A stretch of DNA of 64,000 nt, taken from Mycolicibacterium rutilum (GTDB taxonomy: Bacteria > Actinomycetota > Actinomycetes > Mycobacteriales > Mycobacteriaceae). Positions 52,458-60,522 of the stretch are shown in pieces. Numbering within the stretch: the first letter of the stretch is position 1; each line of letters opens with the position of its first letter. Where the stretch lies: positions 1,736,001 through 1,800,000 of the forward strand of contig NZ_LT629971.1 in NCBI RefSeq assembly GCF_900108565.1, read 5' to 3'. Both the position numbers and the translations under genes were made by a program. Below the pieces are notes generated by a model. The model did not search any database and was not told where the DNA came from. It saw only the letters and a list, made by a program, of their open reading frames with translations.

Positions 52458-53858
52458 ATGTCTATTGTCGGTAAGAACGACATTCAGCAACTGGTAGCGG
52501 CGGGCCGAGAAGGCCTTGCTAAGGGCCGTCTGCCCGCCGGGCTGGTCGCCAACGCAGAACTCCACAAGCTCGAAGCTCAGCGAGTCTTCGGCCGGTGCTG
52601 GCAATTCCTGGCCCACGAGACGGAGATCCCCCAGGCAGGGGACTACGTGGTCCGATATCTGGGTGGCGGTTCGATCATCGTTGTCCGCGGCGAAGACGGC
52701 GAAGTGCGCGCCATGGCGAACTCGTGTCGGCACCGCGGAACAATGCTGTGCCGCACGGAGATGGGCAACACTTCGCACTTCCGCTGCCCCTATCACGGCT
52801 GGACCTACCGCAATACCGGAACTCTGGCGGGTGTACCCGCACAAAAAGAGGTCTATGGGGTCGAGATGGACAAGAACGAGTGGAGTCTTACCCAGGTTCC
52901 GCGCCTCGAGAACTACCGCGGAATGATATTCGGTTGCCTGGACGAGAAGGCAGAACCTCTCGTTGATTATTTGGGCGATATGGCGTGGTATCTGGACCTG
53001 ATCACCCAGAAGTCCAAGGGTGGACTGGAGGTGCGGGGTGAGCCCCAGCGTTGGATCATCGACTCCAACTGGAAGCTCGGCGCGGACAACTTTGTCGGGG
53101 ACGCCTACCACACGTTGATGACGCACCGATCGGCGGTCGAGCTCGGTCTGGCTCCGCCCGATCCAAAATTCGCGTCGGAGCCGGCGCATATCAGTCTCTC
53201 CAACGGTCACGGCCTCGGCGTCCTCGGGGTAACGCCCGGGCAACCGATGCCGCCCTTTATGAACTATCCACCCGAGGTTGTCGATGGACTCGCAGCGGCT
53301 TACGGCGATCAGGACCGCGCAGACATGCTTCAGCGTTCGGCCTTCATTCACGGCACGGTCTTTCCCAACCTGTCGTTCCTCAACGTCCTCATCGGTAGGG
53401 ACAAGAAGTCAATGCCAGTGCCGATGTTGACATTTCGGCTGTGGCGTCCACTGTCACACGACACGATGGAAGTTTGGTCGTGGTTTCTCGTCGAGAAGGA
53501 TGCCGACGAAGAGTTCAAACAGCAGTCGTATGAGACCTACGTACGAACGTTCGGCATCTCCGGTGTGTTCGAACAGGACGACGCCGAGACTTGGCGCTCC
53601 ATCACTGCGGGAACGCAAGGCATTCTCGCAGGCAGCCAGACACTCAACTTCGAGATGGGCATGGGTGTGCTGACCAGCGACGACACGTGGAAGGGGCCCG
53701 GTCGTCCCCTGTCCAGCGGGTACGCGGAGCGTAACCAACGCGAATTCTGGGGTCGCCTGTTGGAGTTACTCACCGACTCAGGCGATGACGCCAGCGAAAC
53801 CGAGCCCAAACCCCAACTACTCGCGCAATCTCGGACCAATACAGACGAGGTCGCCTGA
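52458..53858 (+). CDS. Rieske ring-hydroxylating dioxygenase alpha subunit (pair 6)
   Basis: The 466-residue catalytic subunit has [2Fe-2S] ligands Cys90-His92 (CRHRG) and Cys110-His113 (CPYHGW), iron site NFVGDAYHTLMTH and C-terminal FEQDDAETW. It is most similar in the window to alpha 3 and then alpha 1, i.e. the PAH/biphenyl-type subgroup. ATG 52458 follows AGGAAA. Its C-terminal tail of about 25 residues (SETEPKPQLLAQS) is unique here. With the BphB-like and BphC-like genes it forms a complete upper pathway. Confidence 0.94.
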   Translation: MSIVGKNDIQQLVAAGREGLAKGRLPAGLVANAELHKLEAQRVFGRCWQFLAHETEIPQAGDYVVRYLGGGSIIVVRGEDGEVRAMANSCRHRGTMLCRTEMGNTSHFRCPYHGWTYRNTGTLAGVPAQKEVYGVEMDKNEWSLTQVPRLENYRGMIFGCLDEKAEPLVDYLGDMAWYLDLITQKSKGGLEVRGEPQRWIIDSNWKLGADNFVGDAYHTLMTHRSAVELGLAPPDPKFASEPAHISLSNGHGLGVLGVTPGQPMPPFMNYPPEVVDGLAAAYGDQDRADMLQRSAFIHGTVFPNLSFLNVLIGRDKKSMPVPMLTFRLWRPLSHDTMEVWSWFLVEKDADEEFKQQSYETYVRTFGISGVFEQDDAETWRSITAGTQGILAGSQTLNFEMGMGVLTSDDTWKGPGRPLSSGYAERNQREFWGRLLELLTDSGDDASETEPKPQLLAQSRTNTDEVA

Positions 53859-53922
53859 TGAGGCATCAGGCACCTGCTTGTCTCACAACCACAATCAACC
53901 AGGTCATAAAGGATGGTGTGCC

Positions 53923-54441
53923 ATGGTAGCGACGGTCGAGCAACAGCTTCTGCTCCGCTGCGAGATGGAGAACTTTCTGTTCGAAGAGGCGGAGCTGCTG
54001 AACGACGGCCGGTTTCACGACTGGCTAGAACTGTGCGCCGAAGATATCCACTACGTCATCCCGGTGCGCGTGAGCAGAGAACGCGCCAACGGCGACGGAA
54101 ATTCGACGACCATGACCCACTGGGATGACGACTACGCAGGCTTGGAGCTGCGGGTGCTACGTCTGGACACCGAATACGCATGGGCAGAAGATCCGCCCTC
54201 ACGGATCCGACACCACGTGTCGAATGTGCGGGTACGCCCCGGCGCAGGGACGGACGAATACGATGTCCGCTCCAACCTTCTCGTGTTCCGCAACAGGGGG
54301 GACAGCCCGCAGCACGACCTCATCTCTGCGGAGCGCCACGATGTCATCCGCCGCAGTGAGATGGGCCTGCGGTTAGCGAGCCGACGGGTAGTGCTTGACC
54401 ATGCCGTTGTCGGCACCCACAATCTGGCTAACTTCTTCTAA
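53923..54441 (+). CDS. Ring-hydroxylating dioxygenase beta subunit (pair 6)
   Basis: The 172-residue NTF2-fold subunit has LLLRCEMENFLFEEAELLNDGRFHDWLEL, HWDDDYAGLELRVLRL, WAEDPPSRIRHHVSNVRV and a HAVVGTHNLANFF tail. ATG 53923 follows AAAGGATGG; the open frame from 53785 is an extension inside the alpha gene. It pairs with the upstream alpha subunit. Confidence 0.92.
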   Translation: MVATVEQQLLLRCEMENFLFEEAELLNDGRFHDWLELCAEDIHYVIPVRVSRERANGDGNSTTMTHWDDDYAGLELRVLRLDTEYAWAEDPPSRIRHHVSNVRVRPGAGTDEYDVRSNLLVFRNRGDSPQHDLISAERHDVIRRSEMGLRLASRRVVLDHAVVGTHNLANFF

Positions 54442-54489
54442 CGGGGCGACGTTGAGCTTGCATTACTTAAAACCTAGAAAGGTACAGTC

Positions 54490-54708
54490 GTGACCGGCGA
54501 CCACGGTGCGGCGACGACCATCGCGAACGAGTTCGCCGTCGTCACCGTCGACAAAATCTTTACCCGCAATGGAGAGCGGTTGGAGATTGCCAGCCCCCGC
54601 CTCGGCTTCCGAATTCAGCTCGACCCGTTGGAACTTGAGAGTTTGTCATGGCAGACCAAGGAAAGCCTTTCGCGGTTTCTCGAGGACCCGTACGGTCCTG
54701 GCCATTGA
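54490..54708 (+). CDS. Small protein of 72 residues linked to Rieske pair 6
   Basis: The product begins MTGDHGAATTIANEFAVV and contains VDKIFTRNGERLEI and GFRIQLDPLELESLSWQ. Small proteins of this kind occur beside actinobacterial ring-hydroxylating dioxygenase genes, but I know of no established function. GTG 54490 follows AAAGG, 48 bp after the beta gene. There is no Cys, so it is not a ferredoxin. It may be a structural or assembly factor. Confidence 0.65.
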   Translation: MTGDHGAATTIANEFAVVTVDKIFTRNGERLEIASPRLGFRIQLDPLELESLSWQTKESLSRFLEDPYGPGH

Positions 54709-54782
54709 CCTCGCGCACGTCAGTGAGCAGGGGATCGTTTCCTACTTGACGCCCCTTCCCCAATCGTGAAAGGACGTCTGTG

Positions 54783-54875
54783 ATGACAACTGCAGGTGCT
54801 GCGCGGCGGCGTGCCTTGGTCCTCCGGCCTGACTTAGGACAAGGTCGGACGAACTCTGAACTGGCAATCCGCTGA
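54783..54875 (+). CDS. Possible 30-residue ORF, probably a truncated gene start
   Basis: ATG 54783 follows GAAAGGACG at a normal distance, and the frame ends at 54875 (MTTAGAARRRALVLRPD at the N-terminus). It may be the broken start of a gene whose remainder was lost when the decayed DNA to the right arrived. It could also be chance. Confidence 0.25.
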   Translation: MTTAGAARRRALVLRPDLGQGRTNSELAIR

Positions 54876-54891
54876 CCTGCGGTTTTCATGG

Positions 54892-54919
54892 GCTTAGTGC
54901 CCCGTTTGGGGCACTAAGC
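54892..54919 (+). terminator. Perfect 12-bp stem-loop, likely terminator of the Rieske-6 operon
   Basis: GCTTAGTGCCCC (54892-54903) pairs perfectly with GGGGCACTAAGC (54908-54919) around a GTTT loop. There is no long T run, which is common for actinobacterial terminators. It also lies 14 bp before a transposase-like start, so it could instead belong to the end of that mobile-element remnant. Confidence 0.55.
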
Positions 54920-54933
54920 GGTAGGTTCGGGCG

Positions 54934-55008
54934 GTGGCGTACGTGCGGGAGGTGCGCACGGCCTCGGGCGCGGTCGCGGTACAGGTCGTGCGTAAACACC
55001 GAGGTCAA
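54934..55008 (+). pseudogene. N-terminal fragment of a transposase (IS1634/IS4-like)
   Basis: From GTG 54934 the frame reads MAYVREVRTASGAVAVQVVR followed by KHRGQ. This closely resembles the start of IS1634-type transposases of actinobacteria as I recall it. After about 25 codons the resemblance ends abruptly. Only this stub remains, marking a rearranged junction at the right side of the dioxygenase cluster. Confidence 0.55.
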
Positions 55009-55246
55009 CGCCCGCGCGGCAGCACACGAATGCCCGTCGGCAGCGATCACCGTACGTGCTTCCGGATCCGCGCAATGACACCCTAAATGTCTTCCTCGGG
55101 TAGGTTCACCCCCAAACGACCGTCCGCCGTTGTCGCAGGCGCTCACCCGGCGCCGTCTGATCTCTTCCGTGGTGCGACCTTCCGCCTACTATGTCTCTGC
55201 TTCTCACGAGCACGCTAGACGTGACGGGATTGTCAGAGGTTGACCT

Positions 55247-55505
55247 GTGAGAACGGCTGTCGTCTATCGCCGGCTCGCCAGAGACGTGAAGGACGACTTC
55301 GAGAAGGACAACTACAACCGCCTGACGAGGCGCAATTTGAAATGTGCGTCTTCTCTGATGGCCGTGTCGCGCAGCGCTGGATGGTAGGCGCTGGGTCTTG
55401 GGTCTGGTGGGATGACCTAGACCATCTGTATAAGGTTCACATCTACGCGCACCCTGATTACGGAAAATGGTTATCTGGTCCGACGGCGCGGTCGAGGAGC
55501 TATGA
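55247..55505 (+). pseudogene. Decayed small gene, unknown
   Basis: Protein-like segments follow each other in different frames: RTAVVYRRLARDVKDDFEKD (55250-55310), then FSDGRVAQRWMVGAGSWVWW, then MVIWSDGAVEEL and a stop near 55505. This pattern suggests one small gene broken by two or three frameshifts. I do not recognise its family. Confidence 0.3.
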
Positions 55506-55528
55506 CAGGCTCGTGCACTTAAACCGAA

Positions 55529-55924
55529 TTGTCAATCTGTGTCGGTGATGATCACCGAGACGGCCTGTGCGGTTCCTTTTTCGCGAATATTGACTTATCT
55601 CCAAATCATCCGCTTCGATGTGACACTAAGGCGATTGTGCGCCGTGCGGTGTCGGGCGATATCTTTTCTATCGACTACCACAACTTGGTCATCGCGAGCT
55701 TTGGCAGAGCGTTTAGCGCAACATCGCCAGCTGGACTAGTGTGGCCGAGGTGTCTGAGAAGAAGCCATTATTTTTCCTTCTCTCCCAGCGATTTTGATCT
55801 CGACCTCTATGTCTTCAGAGCGCGAGAAGGTTCCAAGCTTTCAAGGAATGGGATGGATGCCAGAAGTGCTCAACCCACTGGCCTGCACGACCGGAAGGCG
55901 CGACGAGAAGCAAAATCGTGGTGA
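55529..55924 (+). CDS. Doubtful ORF of 131 residues in low-GC decayed DNA
   Basis: The frame is open but has no family motif. Its codon use departs from the rest of the window, and the local GC content is visibly lower (55550-55900). It may be chance or the remnant of foreign DNA. Confidence 0.2.
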   Translation: MSICVGDDHRDGLCGSFFANIDLSPNHPLRCDTKAIVRRAVSGDIFSIDYHNLVIASFGRAFSATSPAGLVWPRCLRRSHYFSFSPSDFDLDLYVFRAREGSKLSRNGMDARSAQPTGLHDRKARREAKSW

Positions 55925-56305
55925 TTATTCAGTGCCCCACTGTGTAATACATTCCGCACTCAAGGTATGCAGACCCCTCAGGCCCGATTGGCTCCTCCAT
56001 CTCCGCTGGCATGGATCTGTGAGCGCAGGCTATTGCACACGCAAGCTGGTATCGGATGTGTTCCCGCCAGAGGCGCGAATCCCCTCCGGACGGCACTCGC
56101 ACCGGGGTGCGATCGCACCAGTCAACGCCACGCGACAACTGTCGAGCTGACGCCGGCAAGCTCACACAGCTCCAGAGCGTCCTTCAACAGCAATATCGGG
56201 GTCGGGGCGGTCGCCGGCCAGCACACCATCGAGGTGGACGATGCACGCGGCAGCCAGTGACCCTGCTGCACGGAGAAAGGGCAACACGCGTTTAAAGGAA
56301 TCACT
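55925..56305. other. Spacer before the AraC gene, no gene recognised
   Basis: Several short open frames exist in these 381 bases, but none shows family motifs or a good ribosome binding site. It continues the decayed stretch that begins near 54.9 kb. Confidence 0.4.
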
Positions 56306-56320
56306 CTCTGCATAACAGAG
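56306..56320. promoter_or_regulatory. Palindromic operator CTCTG-N5-CAGAG before the AraC gene
   Basis: CTCTGCATAACAGAG matches the site at 49356 in both arms. It lies 26 bp before the GTG start, just upstream of a TAGAAT -10 box (56333-56338), so a bound protein would cover the -35 region. Confidence 0.6.
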
Positions 56321-56332
56321 TTTTTCATCCAC

Positions 56333-56338
56333 TAGAAT
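56333..56338 (+). promoter_or_regulatory. Candidate -10 box (TAGAAT) giving a leaderless araC transcript
   Basis: TAGAAT ends 8 bases before GTG 56347, so transcription would begin at or within 2 bases of the start codon. There is no ribosome binding site. Leaderless messages are common in mycobacteria. Confidence 0.45.
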
Positions 56339-56346
56339 GCGGTTGG

Positions 56347-57456
56347 GTGACGCAGGACCCTGAGTCGGAGGCCAGGCCTTCCGCGCTGGTGTTCGACGGA
56401 GCGACAGATTCTGTCGGCGAACTGCGGTTACCGCAGCGAGAAAGTGAGATGTTACCAATGGCGGATGGGCCGAAGATGGCAGGATCGTACTTCAGCCGAC
56501 GCGAGACCGTATGCACCGAACAGTTGAGCGCGGCCGAGCACCTCGCTTCGGAAATTTTCACACCGCACCGTCTCCGCTACTCCCGTCGCGGCCAGCGTTT
56601 GAATGCGCGGCTCAGCGCCGCACGAATCGGTGCTGTGACCGTTGGCTACCTTCGGTACGGTGCAGATGTCGAGCTCGTCAATTCGACTGCGCTCGATGAT
56701 TACCACATCAACGTTCCCCTCACCAGCTACGCCGATTCGTGGTGCGGCTCAGCCACGGCCCAAGCGACGCCCACGCAGGCGGCGGTTTTCCTCCCAGGCC
56801 GTCCTGCCGGCATCAAGTGGGCCGCCGATTGTGGTCAGCTGTGCGTGAAGTTCAGCCGCACGGATCTGGAATACGAACTCGAGGGCTTGCTTGGACGACC
56901 TGCGGTTAGGCCGCTGAATATCACGCATAGCATGGACCTGACGGCGGACAGCAGTCGTGCGTGGCTTGCGCTGCTATCGGTCTTGTATCGGGAGGTCTCT
57001 CGCCCTGAGAGCATCGTGCAACATCCGATGACCGGGCGACATTTCGAACAGTTGGTCATGCATGGGTTTCTACACGCCCAACCTCACTATCAGGCCATGG
57101 CGCTCGCCGCCGACCAACACGCAGTGCCGCCGCCCAAAGTACTCAGGACAGCTCTCGACCTAATCGAGGAGCATCCCGAACGGAGTTGGACGACAACCGA
57201 TCTTGCTCGCGAGGTTGGTATCAGTGCCCGCGCTCTTCAAGAGAGCTTCAAGCGGCACGTCGGGCTTCCTCCGCTCACGTATCTGCGCGAAGTCCGGCTG
57301 ATCCGTGCGCACGCAGAACTGGCGGCGTCGTCTGAGGGTGCCGTGACTGTTGCCCGCGTAGCGATGAAGTGGGGCTTTGGTCATCTGGGCCGCTTCAGCG
57401 CGGAGTATCGGCGCAAGTTCGGCGTCACTCCCCAACACACCTTGCGCGCTGCCTGA
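56347..57456 (+). CDS. AraC-family transcriptional regulator
   Basis: The 369-residue protein has an N-terminal ligand-binding region (about 60-230, DDYHINVPLTSYADS, FLPGRPAGIKW) and a C-terminal double HTH (about 262-365: SWTTTDLAREVGISARALQESFKRHVGLPPLTYLREVRL and VAMKWGFGHLGRFSAEYRRKFGVTP). It resembles XylS/AndR-type activators of aromatic catabolism. Start is GTG 56347, directly behind a -10 box; later ATG codons are possible. It likely activates dioxygenase genes of the island, and the operator at 56306 suggests it is itself controlled (inference). Confidence 0.9.
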   Translation: MTQDPESEARPSALVFDGATDSVGELRLPQRESEMLPMADGPKMAGSYFSRRETVCTEQLSAAEHLASEIFTPHRLRYSRRGQRLNARLSAARIGAVTVGYLRYGADVELVNSTALDDYHINVPLTSYADSWCGSATAQATPTQAAVFLPGRPAGIKWAADCGQLCVKFSRTDLEYELEGLLGRPAVRPLNITHSMDLTADSSRAWLALLSVLYREVSRPESIVQHPMTGRHFEQLVMHGFLHAQPHYQAMALAADQHAVPPPKVLRTALDLIEEHPERSWTTTDLAREVGISARALQESFKRHVGLPPLTYLREVRLIRAHAELAASSEGAVTVARVAMKWGFGHLGRFSAEYRRKFGVTPQHTLRAA

Positions 57457-57481
57457 ACATCGCCTTCGAACCGCGTCATTG

Positions 57482-58486
57482 CTAGGCCAGGAATCGGTCG
57501 ACGGTCTTGATGATCTGGTAGGCGACCCGCAGCGTCGGTGTATCCATGCCCAGTTCTTGAGCGGCGGCGAGATAAGGCGCCAGCATGAAGTCGACCTCGG
57601 TCTTACGTCGTCGCAGAACATCCTCGTACATCGAGGGGTGTCCCGAGTTTCCCTTCTCGCGCATTGCTCTGCCTTGCCCGATGACAAACTCGATCGCGTC
57701 GGCCGTCGGAAGGGCATCGAGTTCCTTCAGGCGGGAGAGAGGCGCAAAGAAGTTCATCGGCTCGTAGCCCTTCGCCCGGTACACCCCAAGAAGGTCCTTT
57801 GCCAGCGCGACGAAGTACATCGCTCCCTCGCGCACCTCCATGCCCTCGAAGACCGAGGCGTCAGGGATTGCGCCCAGTGCCGTGACCGACCACGCGGCCG
57901 CCAGCGCGATCTGGGCGAGCTTTTCCCACTCGACCTGCTCGATGTTGCCTACCGCCTTTGCAGGAAGGCCGGCGTTGGTGAAGGCAGCCGTCAAGTCGTC
58001 GACGCGCGCACTAGATGTCCCGTCAAGTTCGCCGAAGTAAGCGGTCACCTCAGCTGTAAGGTGATTTCTGACGAGCCCCGGTTCGAGCAAGGTGCCGCCC
58101 TCGATGGTGGAGGCTCCGATCACCCTGTCGGGCCCAAGCCACCCGGCGAGCGTCGCATCCTTTTCGACGGTGTTCTGCACCGACAACGCGCTGCTCACGC
58201 AATCACGCAACCCGTCGGCCTCCGCCAGGGCCTGCGCGGTATCTTTGCCCTTCACTGCCAACACCAGGTAATCGAAATGCCCCGTGGCTTTGGCTGTCTG
58301 GTCGACCGCGGTCAAGTTATCAGTAATCACCAGGTCGCCCCGACGGCCCGTGATTCGGAGACCGTTGCGCGTGATGGCCTCGGTGTGCGCGGGCCTGCCG
58401 ACCAGGGTGACATCGACGCCAATGTTCGCCAAATATCCGCCCAAGACAGATCCGAGCCCACCAGCGCCCAGGATCAGGACGCGCAT
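57482..58486 (-). CDS. 2-dehydropantoate 2-reductase-like (PanE/ApbA) oxidoreductase
   Basis: The 334-residue protein has an N-terminal Rossmann motif ILGAGGLGSVLGG and a C-terminal helical domain with VEWEKLAQIALAAAWSVTALG and the GNSGHPSMYEDVLRRRKTEVDFM block, where the usual KxxxN and SxxxD residues of ketopantoate reductases are found or replaced. ATG 58486 overlaps the stop of the DapA-like gene (ATGA). Linkage to a catabolic aldolase suggests reduction or oxidation of a 2-keto or hydroxy acid rather than pantothenate synthesis (inference). Confidence 0.85.
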   Translation of the reverse strand: MRVLILGAGGLGSVLGGYLANIGVDVTLVGRPAHTEAITRNGLRITGRRGDLVITDNLTAVDQTAKATGHFDYLVLAVKGKDTAQALAEADGLRDCVSSALSVQNTVEKDATLAGWLGPDRVIGASTIEGGTLLEPGLVRNHLTAEVTAYFGELDGTSSARVDDLTAAFTNAGLPAKAVGNIEQVEWEKLAQIALAAAWSVTALGAIPDASVFEGMEVREGAMYFVALAKDLLGVYRAKGYEPMNFFAPLSRLKELDALPTADAIEFVIGQGRAMREKGNSGHPSMYEDVLRRRKTEVDFMLAPYLAAAQELGMDTPTLRVAYQIIKTVDRFLA

Positions 58487-59463
58487 CAGATGGCCTCGGC
58501 GGCCGTCAGTTTCTCCTGCAGGACTTCCCGCTCCGGAGCAGACAGCCGGGCTTTGACGGGCGGTCGCACCGGGCCGGCACGCAGCCCCAACAGTTCGAAC
58601 CACGCCTTCAGATAGGGCATGGCCGCGACGTAGGAACCCGTTGCCGCGATGCGGCCGATGAGCACCTCTTCGTACACCTGGCGAATTGCGTCCACCTTCG
58701 CCGACACAGGTAGCGCCCCCGCGAGTTCACCAGCAAACGCAAGGTCGGTGTATTGGTGCAGTTCCTGCCGCCGTTTCCCGTAGAGGATCAGGGAGAGCTC
58801 CCCGTAAAGCACCCGACCCCCGAAGAGCGCAGCATCATGAGCCCAATAGCGCTCATTCGGCTCGCTGATCACAAGATGGTCCCCGAAGCGGTGGCGTAAG
58901 GCGATGCTGTCGGTCCAACTCAAAGTGCCATTCTTGATCCCGACGACGTTGGCGTGCTCGGCGATCCGAGCGACGGCGTCGTGGCTATACACGAAACCGG
59001 ATACCGGCGTCCGGTAGAGCACAAGCGCCAGCCCGGTGGCGGGCGCCACGAAGTCGAAGTAGTCGACCACGTCGTCGTCGGTCTTGAGCTGCACCGATGG
59101 GTTCATGATCTCGGCGCCGGTGAAGCCCAGGGACTCCACGAACCGCATTTTTTCGATCGCCTGGTAGGCCGAATGGTCGAGAATGATTGTGAACAAGGGC
59201 AGGCGGCCGGCGGTGGCACCGGCGACCACCTCGTGGTAACGCTGCCATTCGGCCAGCGTCATGTTCCATCCCTCGGCGAAAAACCCGCCGACGACAAGGC
59301 CGGTGCACCCCATCTCCACAAACGCGTCGATATTCTGCCGCAGACCCTCTTCGTCCAGCTCGAACTCGTCGGTAAGGGGCGTGACAGGACACATATAGAA
59401 GCCTCGAAGGTTCTCGGCGGCCCACGCCCTGGCGTCGGATCCCAGCGGTGTCGTGGCGGTCAT
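58486..59463 (-). CDS. DapA-superfamily class I aldolase/lyase
   Basis: The 325-residue TIM-barrel enzyme of the dihydrodipicolinate synthase family forms a Schiff base with pyruvate. The likely catalytic residues are Lys (GIKNGT, about 176) and Tyr (LVLYRTP, about 150); the GGFFAEGWNMT loop replaces the usual GTTGE. Family members include hydratase-aldolases that release pyruvate from PAH ring-fission products. That role would fit the aldehyde dehydrogenase at 25359, but the substrate cannot be read from sequence. ATG 59463 is preceded by AAGGA. A CTCTG-N5-CAGAG-like site lies 234 bp upstream. Confidence 0.85.
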   Translation of the reverse strand: MTATTPLGSDARAWAAENLRGFYMCPVTPLTDEFELDEEGLRQNIDAFVEMGCTGLVVGGFFAEGWNMTLAEWQRYHEVVAGATAGRLPLFTIILDHSAYQAIEKMRFVESLGFTGAEIMNPSVQLKTDDDVVDYFDFVAPATGLALVLYRTPVSGFVYSHDAVARIAEHANVVGIKNGTLSWTDSIALRHRFGDHLVISEPNERYWAHDAALFGGRVLYGELSLILYGKRRQELHQYTDLAFAGELAGALPVSAKVDAIRQVYEEVLIGRIAATGSYVAAMPYLKAWFELLGLRAGPVRPPVKARLSAPEREVLQEKLTAAEAI

Positions 59464-59696
59464 GTTCTTTGCAATTCCTTCAGCGATAGTTCGGCTGTTG
59501 AGGGTTTGAGGGTGGGCGGAATCGCCTCCCTCGCTGGATATTCGAAGCTGCGGAGTGCGCCAGCTTCCTACAAATCATTGGCGGGGAGACTCGTTGGTGT
59601 CTATCCGGTAAGCGCTGCGCGGACTCCGGTTCGCGCCTAACGTGTGGCACTCCGACCTAGGTTGCGGCCGCCGCCAAAGCTTGCCCGTTCGAGAGA

Positions 59697-59711
59697 TTCT
59701 GTCCCACAGAG
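59697..59711. promoter_or_regulatory. Palindromic operator TTCTG-N5-CAGAG upstream of the aldolase-reductase operon
   Basis: TTCTGTCCCACAGAG differs from the 49356 site by one arm base. It lies between the start of the DapA-like gene (minus strand) and the end of pcaR (minus strand), so it can only serve the former or act at a distance. Confidence 0.5.
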
Positions 59712-59737
59712 CGACGGCTACGACGGCGCCTGACGGG

Positions 59738-60487
59738 TCATAGCAGTCGCCCAATGCCGTGCGCGGCGACCTGCAGGGCGCCGAGAAGCCGCTGACGATC
59801 GCGCTTCAGCGTCGGTACCACCACGGCGATCGCGGCGACTACGGCGTGGTCGGTCTGGCGGATGACCGGCACCGCCAGCGAACATGCACCCAGCGACATC
59901 TCCTCGCTCGTGGTGGCCACTCCTTCACGATGGATGCGCTGCATCTGCGAAGACAGCACGGTCGGCGACACGATGGTGTACGGCGTGATGCGAGTCAAGG
60001 TGGCGAACACTCGGTCTTTAACGTCCTCCGGCGCGTGGGCCAGCAGCACCTTGCCAACGCCGGTGCAGTGCATCGGCAGCCTGCTGCCGACGGCGCTGAC
60101 AATCGGGACGGATGTCCGGCCCATCATCCGTTCCAGGTACAGCACCTCGTCGCCATCGCGCACGGCCAGGTGCACGGTGGCAAGGGTCGCCGCGTATACG
60201 TCATGCAAGAACGGTTCAGCCACCTGGCGCAATTGGCCTTCCACCGGCGCCAGCAATCCCGCGTTCCAGATCAGCCTGCCCACCACGTACTGACCGTCGG
60301 CGCGGCGCTGCAATGCCGAGCCGGCGACCAACTCGGCCGCAAGGCGGTGTGTGGTGGCAATCGGCAGTCCGGCCCGGCGGGCCAACTCGGACAGCGTCAG
60401 GCTGTTATGCCCCTCGTCGAAGGCGCCGAGAATGTTCAGCAAACGCGAGGTGACAGTGGTTCCCGGCGTCGAAGTGTTCCCTGCCAA
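59738..60487 (-). CDS. IclR-family regulator of the protocatechuate operon
   Basis: The 249-residue protein has an N-terminal winged HTH (VTSRLLNILGAFDEGHNSLTLSELARRAGLPIATTHRLAAEL) and a C-terminal GAF-like effector domain (GSRLPMHCTGVGKVLLAHAP, SLGACSLAVPV). IclR proteins PcaR/PcaU control pca genes in many bacteria. The gene diverges from pcaHGBL with a 72-bp gap that holds a PcaR-like site (60523-60537). The start is TTG 60487. The likely inducer is a pathway intermediate such as protocatechuate or beta-ketoadipate (inference). Confidence 0.9.
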   Translation of the reverse strand: MAGNTSTPGTTVTSRLLNILGAFDEGHNSLTLSELARRAGLPIATTHRLAAELVAGSALQRRADGQYVVGRLIWNAGLLAPVEGQLRQVAEPFLHDVYAATLATVHLAVRDGDEVLYLERMMGRTSVPIVSAVGSRLPMHCTGVGKVLLAHAPEDVKDRVFATLTRITPYTIVSPTVLSSQMQRIHREGVATTSEEMSLGACSLAVPVIRQTDHAVVAAIAVVVPTLKRDRQRLLGALQVAAHGIGRLL

Positions 60488-60522
60488 TTGTGGATGGCCT
60501 TTCCGCTCAGTGAAATTCTACC

